Origin: Vitis vinifera
Taxonomy: Eukaryota; Streptophyta; Magnoliopsida; Vitales; Vitaceae
Assembly: GCF_030704535.1 (NCBI RefSeq)
Contig: NC_081823.1
Coordinates: 2,574,501 to 2,638,500, forward strand
Reading direction: 5' to 3'
DNA: 64,000 bases
The notes under the pieces were generated by a model. It did no database searches. It saw nothing but the letters and a program-made list of their open reading frames with translations, and was not told the DNA's origin. Every line of letters starts with the position of its first letter. Position 1 is the stretch's first letter. This document shows positions 1 through 13,300 of the stretch, one piece after another. A program made the translations under genes and the position numbers.

Positions 1-270
1 AAAGGCCACGTAGAAAAACAAGGAGGAAATAACGGCCACCCAAAATCCCATGCAGAAACTACAACACGTAATTCACGTAAAATCACACAAACAAAACAAA
101 AGTCACAAAACACCATATTCCACCACCCCGTCTTCTCCCTCCACCACCAGCACCACCTCAACCTCCCTCTCCCTCCTTTAACAAGAGGGGCTGAGAATTA
201 AAGCATCAACTATCTCCGTCTCTACATTTTTTTCTCATTATTTTCAGGGTTTCATTTATTTTTTCGTCGA
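1..270 (+). promoter_or_regulatory. 5' flank and probable 5' UTR of the RALF gene
   Basis: The segment upstream of the RALF start codon is rich in CT and CA and carries pyrimidine-rich runs (about 130-180) typical of plant leaders. I see no convincing TATA box. The window edge may cut off the distal promoter. Confidence 0.4.
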
Positions 271-651
271 ATGGCTCCTAGGGTTGGGCTGCTGCTGCTG
301 TTTCTCCTCCTCCTGGCTTCGGCCATGGTGGAGTCCGCAGCAGCGTTGTTCAGTGAGGCCAACTGGGGCCTCACACATTTTGCAGGTGCCGATCTTGGTG
401 GCAGGAGGGCATGCAATGGGCTTGTTGGGGACTGCATTGACCCATATGCAGAGACGATGATGGACAGTGAGGTGAGCCGACGAACGCTGGCTCAGGGAGG
501 GAAGTTCATCAGCTATGGTGCGCTCAAGAAGAACAATGTGCCCTGCAACCGCCGTGGCAGATCCTACTACAACTGCAGGAAGGGAGGAAGGGCTAACCCT
601 TACCAGCGTGGTTGCAGCACCATCACACATTGTGCTAGATACACCAACTGA
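271..651 (+). CDS. RALF (rapid alkalinization factor) peptide hormone precursor
   Basis: This intronless 126-aa ORF encodes a secreted cysteine-rich peptide precursor. Residues 1-25 form a leucine-rich signal peptide. R70-R71-T72-L73 matches the RRxL site cut by subtilase S1P in RALF precursors, which would release a mature peptide of about 53 residues. The mature part has F79-I80-S81-Y82, a variant of the YISY receptor-binding motif, and the four conserved cysteines C92, C102, C115 and C121 that form two disulfides. The RGxSYYNC and ANPYxRGC blocks are diagnostic of the family. RALFs act in the apoplast on FERONIA-type receptor kinases, raising extracellular pH and limiting cell expansion; that is family knowledge. 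The propeptide (26-73) has two extra cysteines, C48 and C55. The gene is convergent with the next one. The RALF33/RALF19-like group is the closest I recall, but the exact orthologue is not settled. Confidence 0.95.
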   Translation: MAPRVGLLLLFLLLLASAMVESAAALFSEANWGLTHFAGADLGGRRACNGLVGDCIDPYAETMMDSEVSRRTLAQGGKFISYGALKKNNVPCNRRGRSYYNCRKGGRANPYQRGCSTITHCARYTN

Positions 652-1326
652 TAAGGGAAAAAAACTCAAGAAAGAGAGACAGATTCAGGGTTAATTCAAA
701 GCATAATGCAACTTAGCTAACAATAAAAGACGGTAAATGTTATCGTTCGTTTGTTTTGGTCATTCATGTTGTAAATTAGTGTATTTTTTTGCTGATCTCC
801 TCTTCAATCTTCATTTCCCAAGGTGTTTAGTTCTGTGTTTTGAATGCAGTATTGTAATACAGTATCAGATTATTTTCTTGAAGGCATATTGTCCATTTGA
901 TAATACCGAATGTGATTTTTTGTATAAGCTAGTTTTACCTGATATATATTGATGGCTCATTCCTCAAACAATTAACACGAAAGAATGATAGGATAAGTTC
1001 AGACTGCATATAAAAACCGAATAAAAAGTTCAGTCAAATAATATCAAATTAAGGAAAAGTCATGAGATTTAAACAAACACTCTCAGAGTTTGTCAATCAC
1101 TATGTTGAAAAACAAGAACTATTCTGAGAACAAGGTCTTTCTGCATTCCAAAGGGGAGATGAAAGTGCAGAGTACCTGAAGGACAAAATGTGGGCAATAC
1201 AGGAGGAAGATCCTGGGCAAAAGAATCAAATATGATTACTCGTGAAAGAAGTGTCTGAAGATTTGGCATGGTGCAGTCCAGATATATCCTTTCTGCTGAT
1301 ACATTGTAGTTGAAACTGCCTCCACA
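652..1326. other. Convergent intergenic region: RALF 3' UTR and 3' flank of the CXXC gene
   Basis: This AT-rich stretch holds the 3' ends of two convergent genes. Small ORFs here show no family resemblance, and I see no other gene or mobile element. Confidence 0.5.
722..727 (+). terminator. Putative polyadenylation signal of the RALF gene
   Basis: A canonical AATAAA lies 71 bases after the RALF stop codon, at a normal distance for a plant 3' UTR. It is assigned by motif and position only. Confidence 0.5.
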
Positions 1327-4300
1327 TCAAAATAACCACCATCTCCGTTTCCGGGTTTTTCCCTGCAGCACATAAGTCAAATGAGGTCAGGAGAATGTCT
1401 TGAAGCATTTTATGTAGTTAATGAATAAAACTCGTGTGTTTGAAATTGATAACCTGCAATGTAATACAATAATAATTATCATAAAAATTCTAGTGAACCA
1501 AAGGTCCATCATGGCAACAAAAGCAGCCAAGGACATTTTCAAGCTTTCACAGGGGACAAAAACATCAATGGTTTCCTTCAAGCTGCTACAGAGAAAACAT
1601 GACTCAGTGATTAAACCGCCTCTAAAGTAATATTTGGATTCTGCAAAGGAAACGAGAGGCCATTGGCATCATGGAAGCCCCCATACTATCTACAAGGTAA
1701 GGACTCTAGGACAACAGGAAATACTGTGATTTCACTAAATAAAGTCCAGAACCATCCAAATGAACCAATCCTGAAATCCACTTGCACAAACAAGTTCTAC
1801 AAACAAACCTTGCAAATACTGTTCCTTATTTTTCACTAAACCACCACAAATCTTATTAATTAACGAAACTCCCACTTCCACAATCTCTTTGTGAGAATTA
1901 TGTCTAAAAAACCTGGGAAACCCAAAACAAACTATGGATGATCATCCACCCCAAGAGTGAGTTTTTTGGTTGATAAAACAAGAAACCAGTCTATTCTTCA
2001 GCCCTGCCATTTTGATAATTAACCAAGGTCTGGTTTACAGAACCAAGGACCCTTTTATCATCCCATATATAAACCTTATCACTCTGAATCCAAGATCAGA
2101 GGCCTTTGATCAAGAGATCTTTCACAGACCACAGATATTTCAAAAACAACAAGTGCAGAAACTTTTGATCCTTTTAATGCAAGGACATCAACATGATACA
2201 AATTTTGGATGCCCTAAATAGGTACAAATTTTCTTAAGTCCCTCTACCATCAATTTGAATCCTGTACATTTAAGCCCAATATTAATCCTCCTATCATAAT
2301 AATAGTATTTCCCTGTTGGATAAGAATTTAATCATCCTTATGGAGTCCGAGCTCTTGTTACATATCAAATATATGTTATTCAATGATGAGGATTAAGACT
2401 GGATAAAGGAACCAAGAAATGGTTTCATTTTTGTAATCGGAAAAACTAAAGCAGAAAAAGAAGCATACTAATGCTTTTCTCATGGGGCCTCCATATTGGG
2501 CTAATTTCCTCCAAAGCAACATAACAAGAAATAGACCACTTCCAATTTTAAGAAGTCTAGATCTGATATCGACAGTCTCACAGAAGTTCATGTTCTTGTG
2601 CTTCAAACCCCAGCTCCAGCATCTACTTTTCTCAAACACCAAAAGGAGCACTACAAGAAAAAAAACATAATAAAGGAAGTGCATAGGGAAGATAGAAACC
2701 TTCTGATCCTGATTTGGAGATTGTATTATGATAGGCTGGGAAAGGACACCATTATCAATGCTCTGAATATATGGCTGCACCTTCTCTTTCAACGTCTCAT
2801 TTAACTGAAAACCAGAATAGACCAATTCTTATTAAACGAAAGAAGAAATCAGAATGAATCAAAGGATTGTTGCAAAACAAATTATGTATCAAATTAATAG
2901 CAAGCACACTTGCAAAAACATTTACCCAAGGAAATGAGGGAAAGCATTTTAGAATGACAAGGTAGTGTTCATGTGTGTCTGGTGTCATGGGTCTTTTTCA
3001 AAGGATTGTTTCCTGGTTAATTTTGGGAACAATTATTGTGAAACTTGAAATGTTTGTATATTTCAATATTGATAACAACTCTAAACCAAATCAGTATGTA
3101 GTCATTCCTTTGCATCAGGATTGGTCTCAACAAAAATGGGGAGAAAGAAAATAAAAGAGAAATTGGAAAGAAAATTTATTGTAGCCAGTTGAGAATGGAT
3201 GATCCTGAAGTTTTGGTGAAGTGGACGGACAAGAAACAGTAAATAAACTCATTGAGTTTAGTACTGGATTTCTGAAAGTAGCACAAAGATGTCCATAATA
3301 TGCACAGATGTCTGTGAACTGGGAAAAAGGTACATAAGTTTTTTGGGCCTAAAAATAAACAAACAAAATTAGGTCTTAGGGACAGGCCAAGTTTCTATGC
3401 TTTTTCTTGGGCAACAGACCATGAAATGTGGTCTGTGTGATATAGCATAAACATAATCCTCTGCGCCAAGATGTGATTAGGACTACCATGCTGACATATT
3501 TAGCAAAAAAATATCAGTACCCCACATCAACTTCAAATATCACAAACCTTTTCTTGGCGCCATTTTGTTTGCCACTGTGCATCCAAAACTTGATCAGCAA
3601 TTTCTCTTTGTGCATTGAGAAGAACAGTCATCTCATATAATTTTTTTGGATCTTTGAGATCCTCCTCACTCCAAGAAGATGCATTCAACGGAAGGTTCAA
3701 CTCCTGCCAATACTCTTCAGTCAGTTGGATACCATTTAAAATAGAACAATGAGCCTCATCATGTTCTTCATGTCTATAATACATACAAAAAGTTATTTGT
3801 CAGAATGCCTTTATTCTCTTTGTAAAAATGAAAATTCATGTCTGACAAAACCAAGGAAATCATTAAATTCAAAACCACTGTCAAAAACATGAAGTGATAT
3901 TAGCATGTGAAACCACAATTCAATTTGTTATAATTTTGAGAAAAATCACACCAGTGCAAGGTGGTATTGATTCTATTGAATGATGTTGCTATCATTTCTC
4001 CAGTTCATATCAAGTAAAATGTCCATCATGGTTTCAGTAATTTCAAACGTGCACCCACCAGAACAGTCTATGTAAGAAATCATCATCTCGAGCCCACTTC
4101 TATGTCAAAAATATTGAAAATTTCTTTCAGAAATCCTAATCGCCCAAGATTTGTGGGAAAAATAGCGTATTTTTAAATTATTTATTTAGATGAGATCCTT
4201 TAGATGATCCTCAACAGTCCAACAAACTGGATCAAAAAATTATTCATTCGTCTATTCCTAGACCTGTATCATCATTGCATTTGAGTTATGGTCAATTGAT

Positions 4301-7300
4301 GCCAATTCATCCACATCAATTTTAAAGAATGTGAGCTTTTATATACAGAAGATGGTCCCATGAAAATGCTTTTTTCTTAACTTGATATTGATTTTTTACT
4401 GGACAAGAGAACAATCAAAATGTGAACTTCTAGGTATTGAATTTTATATGTACTATATTGGTAAATGAAGAACCTAGAATCAAGATCTAGAAAGTCACAT
4501 GATAGGTACAGAGCCATAGCATATATTTGCCTTAAATGTTATGGATCAAGTTTCTTCATCAAGAGATATTTTTCTGTTTGTAATCACATGACTGTTTTGT
4601 GATAATTTCTAAGCTACTAACATTGCCAGTACTCTCATGAGAGACCCAAGCACACTGAAACTAACCGTCTCTTTATTTGGATATGGCACCAAGCAAGAGT
4701 ATTGTAACGGCATAAATGAATTTGATGAAGCAACTAGGAGAGATATTAACAAAGGATCACAGTGAAAGTCACTACATGAGATTTGCAACAAGTTGGACTT
4801 GAACCAATTTTTTGCACCAGACTAAGAAGGAGCCAGTAGGTATACTATTTTACTTTACCCTTTACTCATGAATAATATGAGCAGATTTAACTGTGTTGGA
4901 TGTACAATCATGGTTCTTTCTTCCTTATTCTAGTTCTCCTTGGGAAGAGCATGGCATCCCTTTATTGTTAGTTGATACTCAATGATGATAGGAATATCAT
5001 TGAACCTTTAAGCTTCCCATGTTTAGACAGGGCAAAGACACTGATCTTTATTTTGGCAGGCAGAGTTTTTGCTCAACTTAAAGGAAGCTATAGATGAAAA
5101 CAGGATTAAGTTGCAGATGAATCTAAATAAAATAAAAAAAAATGTGGCCTATAAAGACCATGCTAACAGAAGTTAATTATGAAGCCCAAGAAAAGCAGAT
5201 GCTTTCCTGGTTGAGAAACTGGGTCTTTTGAAGCTCAGAGTGAGGATACGAGGACAGCTCGTCCACAAAGATTGATGAAAAGCTTCTACCAACACATTAA
5301 TAGAGGTATAAAGGCAACACTTTTCATTTTCCTGAACAAAACTTCTAAAAGAAGAGAGTTGAATTGAGTTCTTATTGTAGTTGCGTAATAAACCAATAAT
5401 TTATATTTATTCAGAAGGAGGAGGAATGCCAAGATATTTATTCAAAAACAGGTGCAACGCTAATAACAAGGAAGAAATTCTCAGCAAAAGATGTGCATGC
5501 TCTCACACAGGCAAATTTATTTGCACTTTTTGTTCTTGCAAATAAATCTGCAACTTCAATTTCCCAACCATTAAATAGAAAATTGCTATAACCTCCATCA
5601 TTTTCCAAGTATAATGCATCGGCCAAATCATCCTCCAAAACAACATGCATAAACATATTATTTCTTCACTGTATGAGATAACTACAGTAGTCAGAGACAC
5701 TTTCAGATTTATTTTCAATCATCAATGAATGAGTAGAGGTGCACATATGACAAGAAATAGGAATCAGCAGACAAGGGAAAATAAAGAATACTCACACCCC
5801 AATTTTGAGGCCGTGGGGGAGGATCAAGCTTCATGACTTCAGCTTCCAGTGCCTTTCTGGCCTTGTAGTAAGGTACATTCTTTACTACAACAGGATCTTC
5901 CCTAGCACGGACAGGATCTATGGAGATCAAGGCCTGTGACAAGAAATATTCTCAAACTAAGAACTGCTGCCAGCATTCAGGCTTAGAAAATTGAAAAGGA
6001 AAAGTAAGTAGTATGGCAGTTGCATATATACATGCAGAATAATCAGGTATAAGATAGAAGGCTGAATGCACAGTAGATACCCATTTATTAAATTTCTTCA
6101 ATTTAACTCTTTACCAATAAAGCAGCAAAGCACCTCACTGCTTTTGTATCGAGTATTTATACGAAAAACTTATTTGATAACCCATTTCTAAATTATTTTT
6201 TAATGCTTATTATTCATTCCAAAGAACCAAGCTTAGACATATGAAACCTCTTTTTATTTTAATTTTTTTTTAAAAGAGCAAAAGTTTTTCTGTATTATAA
6301 TTATAAAGTAAATATAGTGCAAGCAATATAACGTCTGAATATCATAAATGCTTTAGTGTAGAACATTTATTGGAAGGACAAAAACATCCATGCTTATTGA
6401 CGAAGAAAGCAATATAAAAATTCATAATACAGAAGGTAATGAGACAGGTAAATCATAATGTGGTAGTTGAGAAAAGACCAGCAATAGAAAATTGATGCTG
6501 CAGCTTTCAAACTCTCTACACAAGTGATTCCATTGTAAATTGAAAGGTTCTATGTAAGAGGATGATCCCAATTGCATCAAATTAGAGAACGAAACCAGAA
6601 ACTATTCGACAAAAGCTCAATAGGCTGGTCTCGTGTTTATATATGAAGCTAAGAAGTGTAAATTTTGAAACTATTACAGTAGACATTAGTGACTTGAGAA
6701 CCGAGTAGGACCTAGTTGCAATGGATTCGTATTTGCATAAGAAGTGTTGGGAAGCTACTCCAGATAACTTCAAGAAGCGATAGCTGACCAATAAAAAGAG
6801 AGTTCCTTCTTATTTTATCTTTATCATATACCCATCACTGTATTCCAACAGAGGCCTGTCAACGAATTGAAAAACTTCATCCCTTAGCAAGGTGTAAATA
6901 AGAGGTTTAACAAACACCAGAAGAATTTACTCCATGAAGGGGTGGCCTACATCTTCAAATATTTAGTTTCCAGTCATCCACACATTCCAATTCCCATTTT
7001 CAGTTGAAAAACTTGAGGAGTTACCAGGAGGAGCAAGCTATTGCATCAGCCAAGTAATTTATTACTACATGAAATGGTCCTCATTTAGCTAAGCTACAAA
7101 AAATTTAGGGGTTGAGTTGAGAGAGTTTCTACTTCTTACTTGAATTGGCAATTATTTTAAATGACACAAGAATATTCTGCAACCGTTAAAATTCACAGGG
7201 AAAGTGTAAAAGCTTCAGCACCAATGGAGATTGTCAGGTAATCAGCAGTCAGAGACAACTTGCACAAAGCCACTTGACCTTCATCCCACAAAAAACTTAT

Positions 7301-10300
7301 TGGACCAATATATTCCCATCATTATCCTATTATAAATAAGTATATAGCTATTCATAAATAAGTATATAGCTAACCTCATTAGTTTAATCTGTATTTAAGT
7401 GGAGAACCTTGGTGTGGTTTCCCAAAAGCAACACAACTGTCTAAAATGCTATGCTGAATTGCCCCTCCAATATACCAAGTCACATGCCATGTAAATATTT
7501 GCAAAATGAAGAGCATTTGTGCACTCTCTAATTGGAGAAGCTGCTCAGTGTTTGTGGCATTAGTCTTCAAGTTAAAGGAACAGGCTTCAATGAGCACAAA
7601 AAATTATTGGGCAGAAGTGTTCCTTCACAGTGAGTCAATGTTTTTCATCAGAAAAAAATTCGTTAGAAAACAATGATTTTACCTCTTGCAAATGCTCCCA
7701 GCCAGGTATTCGCTTGGCTACTACATCTCGAAGTTGATCATACCTCATAGATTCCTAAACCAACACAAGATCACACAATTATAAGGTAGCACTAAAGTAA
7801 CCATAAGACTGATGAAGTTTTTGATGCTGAACCTAAAATGTCCTGTCATTCAATAAGGGGTCAAAAACATTTTGGTTCCTCAAGTAATAGTATACATTAT
7901 CATTAAGCCCAGATTAAAGCACACATGATGTTTCCGTTTGTTATTTCGTGTTGCAGTAAAACAACCAGAATGGAACTGGTATAACTTGATTAAAGCTACA
8001 TGAGATAAAATCAGATCCTCAGGCATCGTCTAAAAACTGGGAATTACAAAATTGGACTGAATTGCCAATTCAAATTTGCCACATAATGAGGTGATAATAT
8101 AAACATAATTATTATAATATTCTTGACCAACTCTGCCTCAAATAAGAGAATAACATAGAGACCTATCTTTCCAAGAAAATTTTTAACATTTTTTTGTCCA
8201 ATTCCAAGGATAATATCTTAATATGCATGACTTCAGTAGAATATCTGGGTCCCAAATTTGACAAATCCCATTTCAGACTAGCACATGTATGTTTATGCTA
8301 TGCAGAAAAAATTTATGGATCTGAACAATTGTATAGAATTGAGGGTGCTAGAGATAGGACCTCTCCAAAATCTAGGTAGGGGAGAATTTACAACACTAAA
8401 CACCCATATTCACCCCTTTGATTTTATGTATGTAGAAGAACCATAGAATATCAAAAATAAGAAAATAAACAACTTTATAGTAGATTCCAACAGAGAAAAA
8501 AAAAATGCTTTTCCAAAATAAAAGATGATCATTAAAGACTAGTTCTGCACAATTGCAAAAATTTTTACATAATCGCAAAAATTTTTACATAATCATGCTC
8601 ACTTTTATAGGTAATTGAACTGTTGTCCAACAGGAGGGGACAGAGTTTTGTATCAATCTATTCCACACCCTACTTTTCCAAAGGAAGAAGTGTCCTAGAA
8701 TCATAGCATATCACTTTTAAGTTCAGAGGTTGACCAGAAGATTTTTGGTATTGCAAGAAATAATAGAAACAAGAGAATGAGGCAATCTGAAGGATAACAT
8801 GCCTAAATAAATAGGGAAATGAAGGAAATGAACAATAAACCTTGTATTGCCACCAAATCTTCTGCTTGACTTCATCATCATAGTTAAATCCCCCCACAAT
8901 CTGAGGCATTGTAAGTAACCAAAATGCAGCAATGCTGGGGTCTTTCATGCTGTGAACAATATGCTGAAACAGAGGACAAGATCAAGAATGAAAATATGAT
9001 ATAAGAATTAGAGGTGAAATCTGAATTTCAGATGCATGAATATCAATTCTATATCCTATCCAACCCACTGGTTTATAGGATAACTCTTAAAATAACATTT
9101 ATGAATGTGCACGCTTGTCTTTGTAGGAGTGCATGTGTGTGAAAAACAAAAAACGAGGAGAAATTTTGGTCTAAAAGAAGATAATTAAAAGAGAAAGAAC
9201 CATAAAAGATTGCAACAAAAATCAATTGTCTAGAGTCACTGCTTCCTGATCAGTGTGAACATGGAATACATAAAAAAGGAAAAAGTCTCATGCATGACGA
9301 GGAAATGCCTGCAACAGAATATCAAAGACGAATGCTATCAGATTTTTACTATATTGTTCTAGAAGGAAATGATGCTCTTCATTGTCCTATTCAATGGGAA
9401 AGCAAAGGCATATAGAGGGGTACGAGGATGCATGCCCTTAAACTATGGACCAGTTCTTTCCCAAAACAGTGCAGCAAAATATGGGGCTTCATATTAAGAG
9501 TTACATAGTGCATCTTCTAACTTTAGCAGACAAAGTAATAAAGCTGCATGGTGTTACAAATCTTAAAAGAAAAAACAGAACTATCAAAATACTCGCAATG
9601 AGGGGCAAGAACTAGCCTCATAAGGATAGTGCATCTTTCTCAATATGTTATAGGCTGTCCAGGGAGGCTCCATGATCTGCCAAAACAAAAAAGATAAATA
9701 AATTTGAAAGAATTATTGCCATTGCATTGATAAAAGAGGGGAAACAAGGTATTTAGGACATTAGCCTAACTCCTTGAGGACTTTTCTCTTGGTTTTGTTG
9801 GAGCACCCAAACAACAAAAGATCCAATAAAAATCAATTATATGAAGCTTATAGCTCAGTATCCCCAGAATAAGCCAGGTATCACATGACCTGTCTAGACT
9901 TTAACTTCTTTTAGTCAGTATCAAACTTGTTTTATAGGTTGAAGCACCTTTAAAAAGCCAGTAAAATGCTTATGGTCACAATTTAAAAATAGTGAGGAAT
10001 AAAATAAATAATGCAGATATTTACAGAAATATAATACTAAATTACTAACTGCAACTTTTCAGACTTGTCCACACATGTATTGATACACCTTTTTCTTCAT
10101 GAACATGTTTAAATCATTTCTACCAGTATTCCCTTTTTCATCATCCATTGGAGGAGGTCCCTTATTATATCATCTATCAGACCACTCCAATGCCTAAGAA
10201 AATGTTCTCATTCTATATACCCACACATTCATCTCAACATCCTGAACTCTACTGCATTTATCTTGTAAAATGTCTCAGTGCACAAAACATTCAGCTGCAC

Positions 10301-13300
10301 CAAGCACAGTCCATTTTTTTGTTGTTAGATAGCATTTTCTCTTTGATCTAACTGAAATACAACACGTGTGCATGTAACACTCATCTACTGTATCTAGTTG
10401 GCTCAAATTATGTGCAGAGCACTACTCTTGGAATCTCCTTTCTTTTTTATGAGAACAAGCCATGGTACCAACGACAGTATACCAGTAACTTAAAGCTATC
10501 CCCTAGCAAACTTGATGCCCATGACAGGATAAGGCAGTTTTTATCAACAACCCTTATTCTCTTAACGCAATGGTAATCATACCTATAAGACAATTTTTTC
10601 ATATTTTGGATGGTGATATTTTGATGGTTAGGCTTCTAAAGTCCTATATTTATTTAGTTGTGTCTCCAATATAAGTTAACAAGAAGGACAAAAGGAAACA
10701 GTATGTTGTTAAGCAGCAGCACAAGGAAATGAATCCATTAAGTTCAGCATGCATACTAGTTTCAGATATCTTATTATAGTACAGAAGTTCATATTTTGTG
10801 TATCTCACGGAAGAAAGGTAAGATCAAGTTGGCTACCTTTAAATGACTGCAAAGTACATAAAAATGAATATAAAAGCAGTAATAAATTCACTGAAAACTC
10901 ACATCATCAGCAGAGATCCTAATTTGTAACTTGTTTTTGCACTCAGGACATCCCATCACACCCTGCAACATGGATAAGATTAAAAACTATTACACTGATA
11001 TATTAAATTTTTGTGAAGCTTATGCTATAAAAGAAGTAAATAAGTATAGAGCAACAAAATAAAAACAGCAGCATGAAAAAAGCTTCCTATCAAACCCAAC
11101 CCACCCCAACAAGAAAGAAAAAAGGATTAATTCTAGATGAGACATCTTTACTGCAAGAGATTATAATCAATGACAAGAACCTGCAATATACGAGATGGTA
11201 CCACACTCATATGCAGATGAAGCTACTAATGACAATATAATGGCAGGTGGAGAAGTTTGGGAAATTAGCCTCATGCACTTGCAATATAACTCTCACCGAT
11301 CCATCACAAGTTGGGCAGTCTTTAGATGGCAATGGCAAATGAAGATCCACAGTGGAAGGAAGGTGCACCAACTCAGCCCGATTGTCTGAAATGGCATCTG
11401 CAACGGATTCAGCTGTTGCCTTTTCACCACTGCAAAAATTAGAATGCCAAAGGTGTAAAGCTTGGATGGAGATGCTGAAGTGTTTATGTTTAATATCATC
11501 TTGAAAATCCACCCAAAATACACCGTAAATTTATTAGGATCTTGCAATCTCACACCTGCAGGGAACCATCTACTGGTTGAATGGAACTACAACAAACAGC
11601 TCTTCTCAACCAATCTGAGTTCGTAGACAAAGGTGATTCGTCCAAACAGAAAAAGAAAAGAGAAAAGACCAAAAGAAAGTGTAATATTTGCTTAAGGAGT
11701 CATTTTCATAGGTTTGAACATTGTGATACTTTATCAGTGTCCTCATTATGTGTGCATCCAACAGAGAGAGAATCTTCTCTATTCAATTTTTTCCCAAATA
11801 TTTGGACATGGCTCCACAATTTCCTTCAATTTTTCATGCTCCATAGTAAAACTGATGCAGGAGGAACTTCTATGGTTGTCCTCAATAATGAAACTTACAA
11901 CCCACAGTAAACTCATAGACTATCCCCATGATCCAAAAAAAAGGACATGACCTTTAATTGATTATTTTTTTTTTTTTGATAGGCAAAAGCAGAAACTATA
12001 TTAAAGAAGGCCAAAAGGCCGCACCGCATACAAAAGGTATACTAAGCAGCCCCTAAGGCCAAAAAAACAAAACCAAGAACACCTCACCAGCCCTTAAGGG
12101 ACCGCTACCCACTCCAAGAAGCCTAGAAGTGAAGAGAACTCCTCTCCCCTATACAACTTAGACCAACTCCACAGATTACATACAAAAGAGTTCTTGAGAG
12201 ACTGAATAGCCAAAAAACCCCCTCTAAAAGCTAACCTATTTCTTTCCTTCCACACCGTCCAAAAAATACATAGCGGAATGGACTTCCATATTTTCTTCCT
12301 TTTTTTACCCACAAAAGAACCCTGCCAACAAAACAACGCCTCTTTGACCCTCTCTGGAAACACCCACTGGACCCCGAATAAGGCAAAGGCGATTTCCCAA
12401 AGGGTCCTAACCACTGTACAGTGTAAAAGAATGTGATTTACATTTTCCTCTTCACAACCACACAAAAAGCAACAATTTGGAAGCTGCCACCCATGCACTT
12501 GCAGCCTATCCAATGTGAGGATTTTTTCCCAAGTACCCTCCCACGCAAAGAAAGCCACTTTGGATGGGACCATATCCACCCAAATATTTTTTCCCGGAAA
12601 AACAAGAGGATTAGGGGCTGCCAACAGATTGTAAGCCCCCCGAATCCGAAAATTATCAGTATCCCCCCCTTTCCAAAGCACTGAGTCCTCCTCAGGGGTT
12701 ACTCTGATGTCCTTAGCAAAAAAAGCAGATCCTCTATCAGCCCCAGCTCCCAATCGTTAGAATCTCTAACCAAACTGAGATTCCACCCTCCTTGGCCAAG
12801 CCTCGGGTCCCACACCTCATCCACCGATGCATTTCTGCATGCTGCCAAGGCGAAAATCTGGGGAAACGCTTGGGACAGCGCTTCATTTCCGCACCAATGA
12901 TCAGTCCAGAACATAATCTTATTCCCCCTCCCCGCCTTGAACTTCATGTTGTTCCAGCACCAGCCCATTTCCTTTAAAATCTCCTTCCACACTCCCACTC
13001 CAAAAGGCCCCCGGGCTTCCTTAGATTTCCACCCCCCGTCCTCCAACCCATGCTTCACCCCAATTACCTTCTTCCACAAGACCTCCTTCTCTATGGCAAA
13101 TCTCCAAATCCACTTGCCCAATAAGGCCTTGTTCAAAGACCCCATCCTCCTTATGCCAAGACCCCCCTTTTCCTTTTGTGTACACACCACCTTCCAATTG
13201 ACTAAATGGATTTTCCTACCCGTGTTTCCCCCTCCCCAAAGAAAGTCTCTTTGAAGTTTCTCCAGCCTTTTAACCACAGACTTAGGCATTCTAAAGATGG

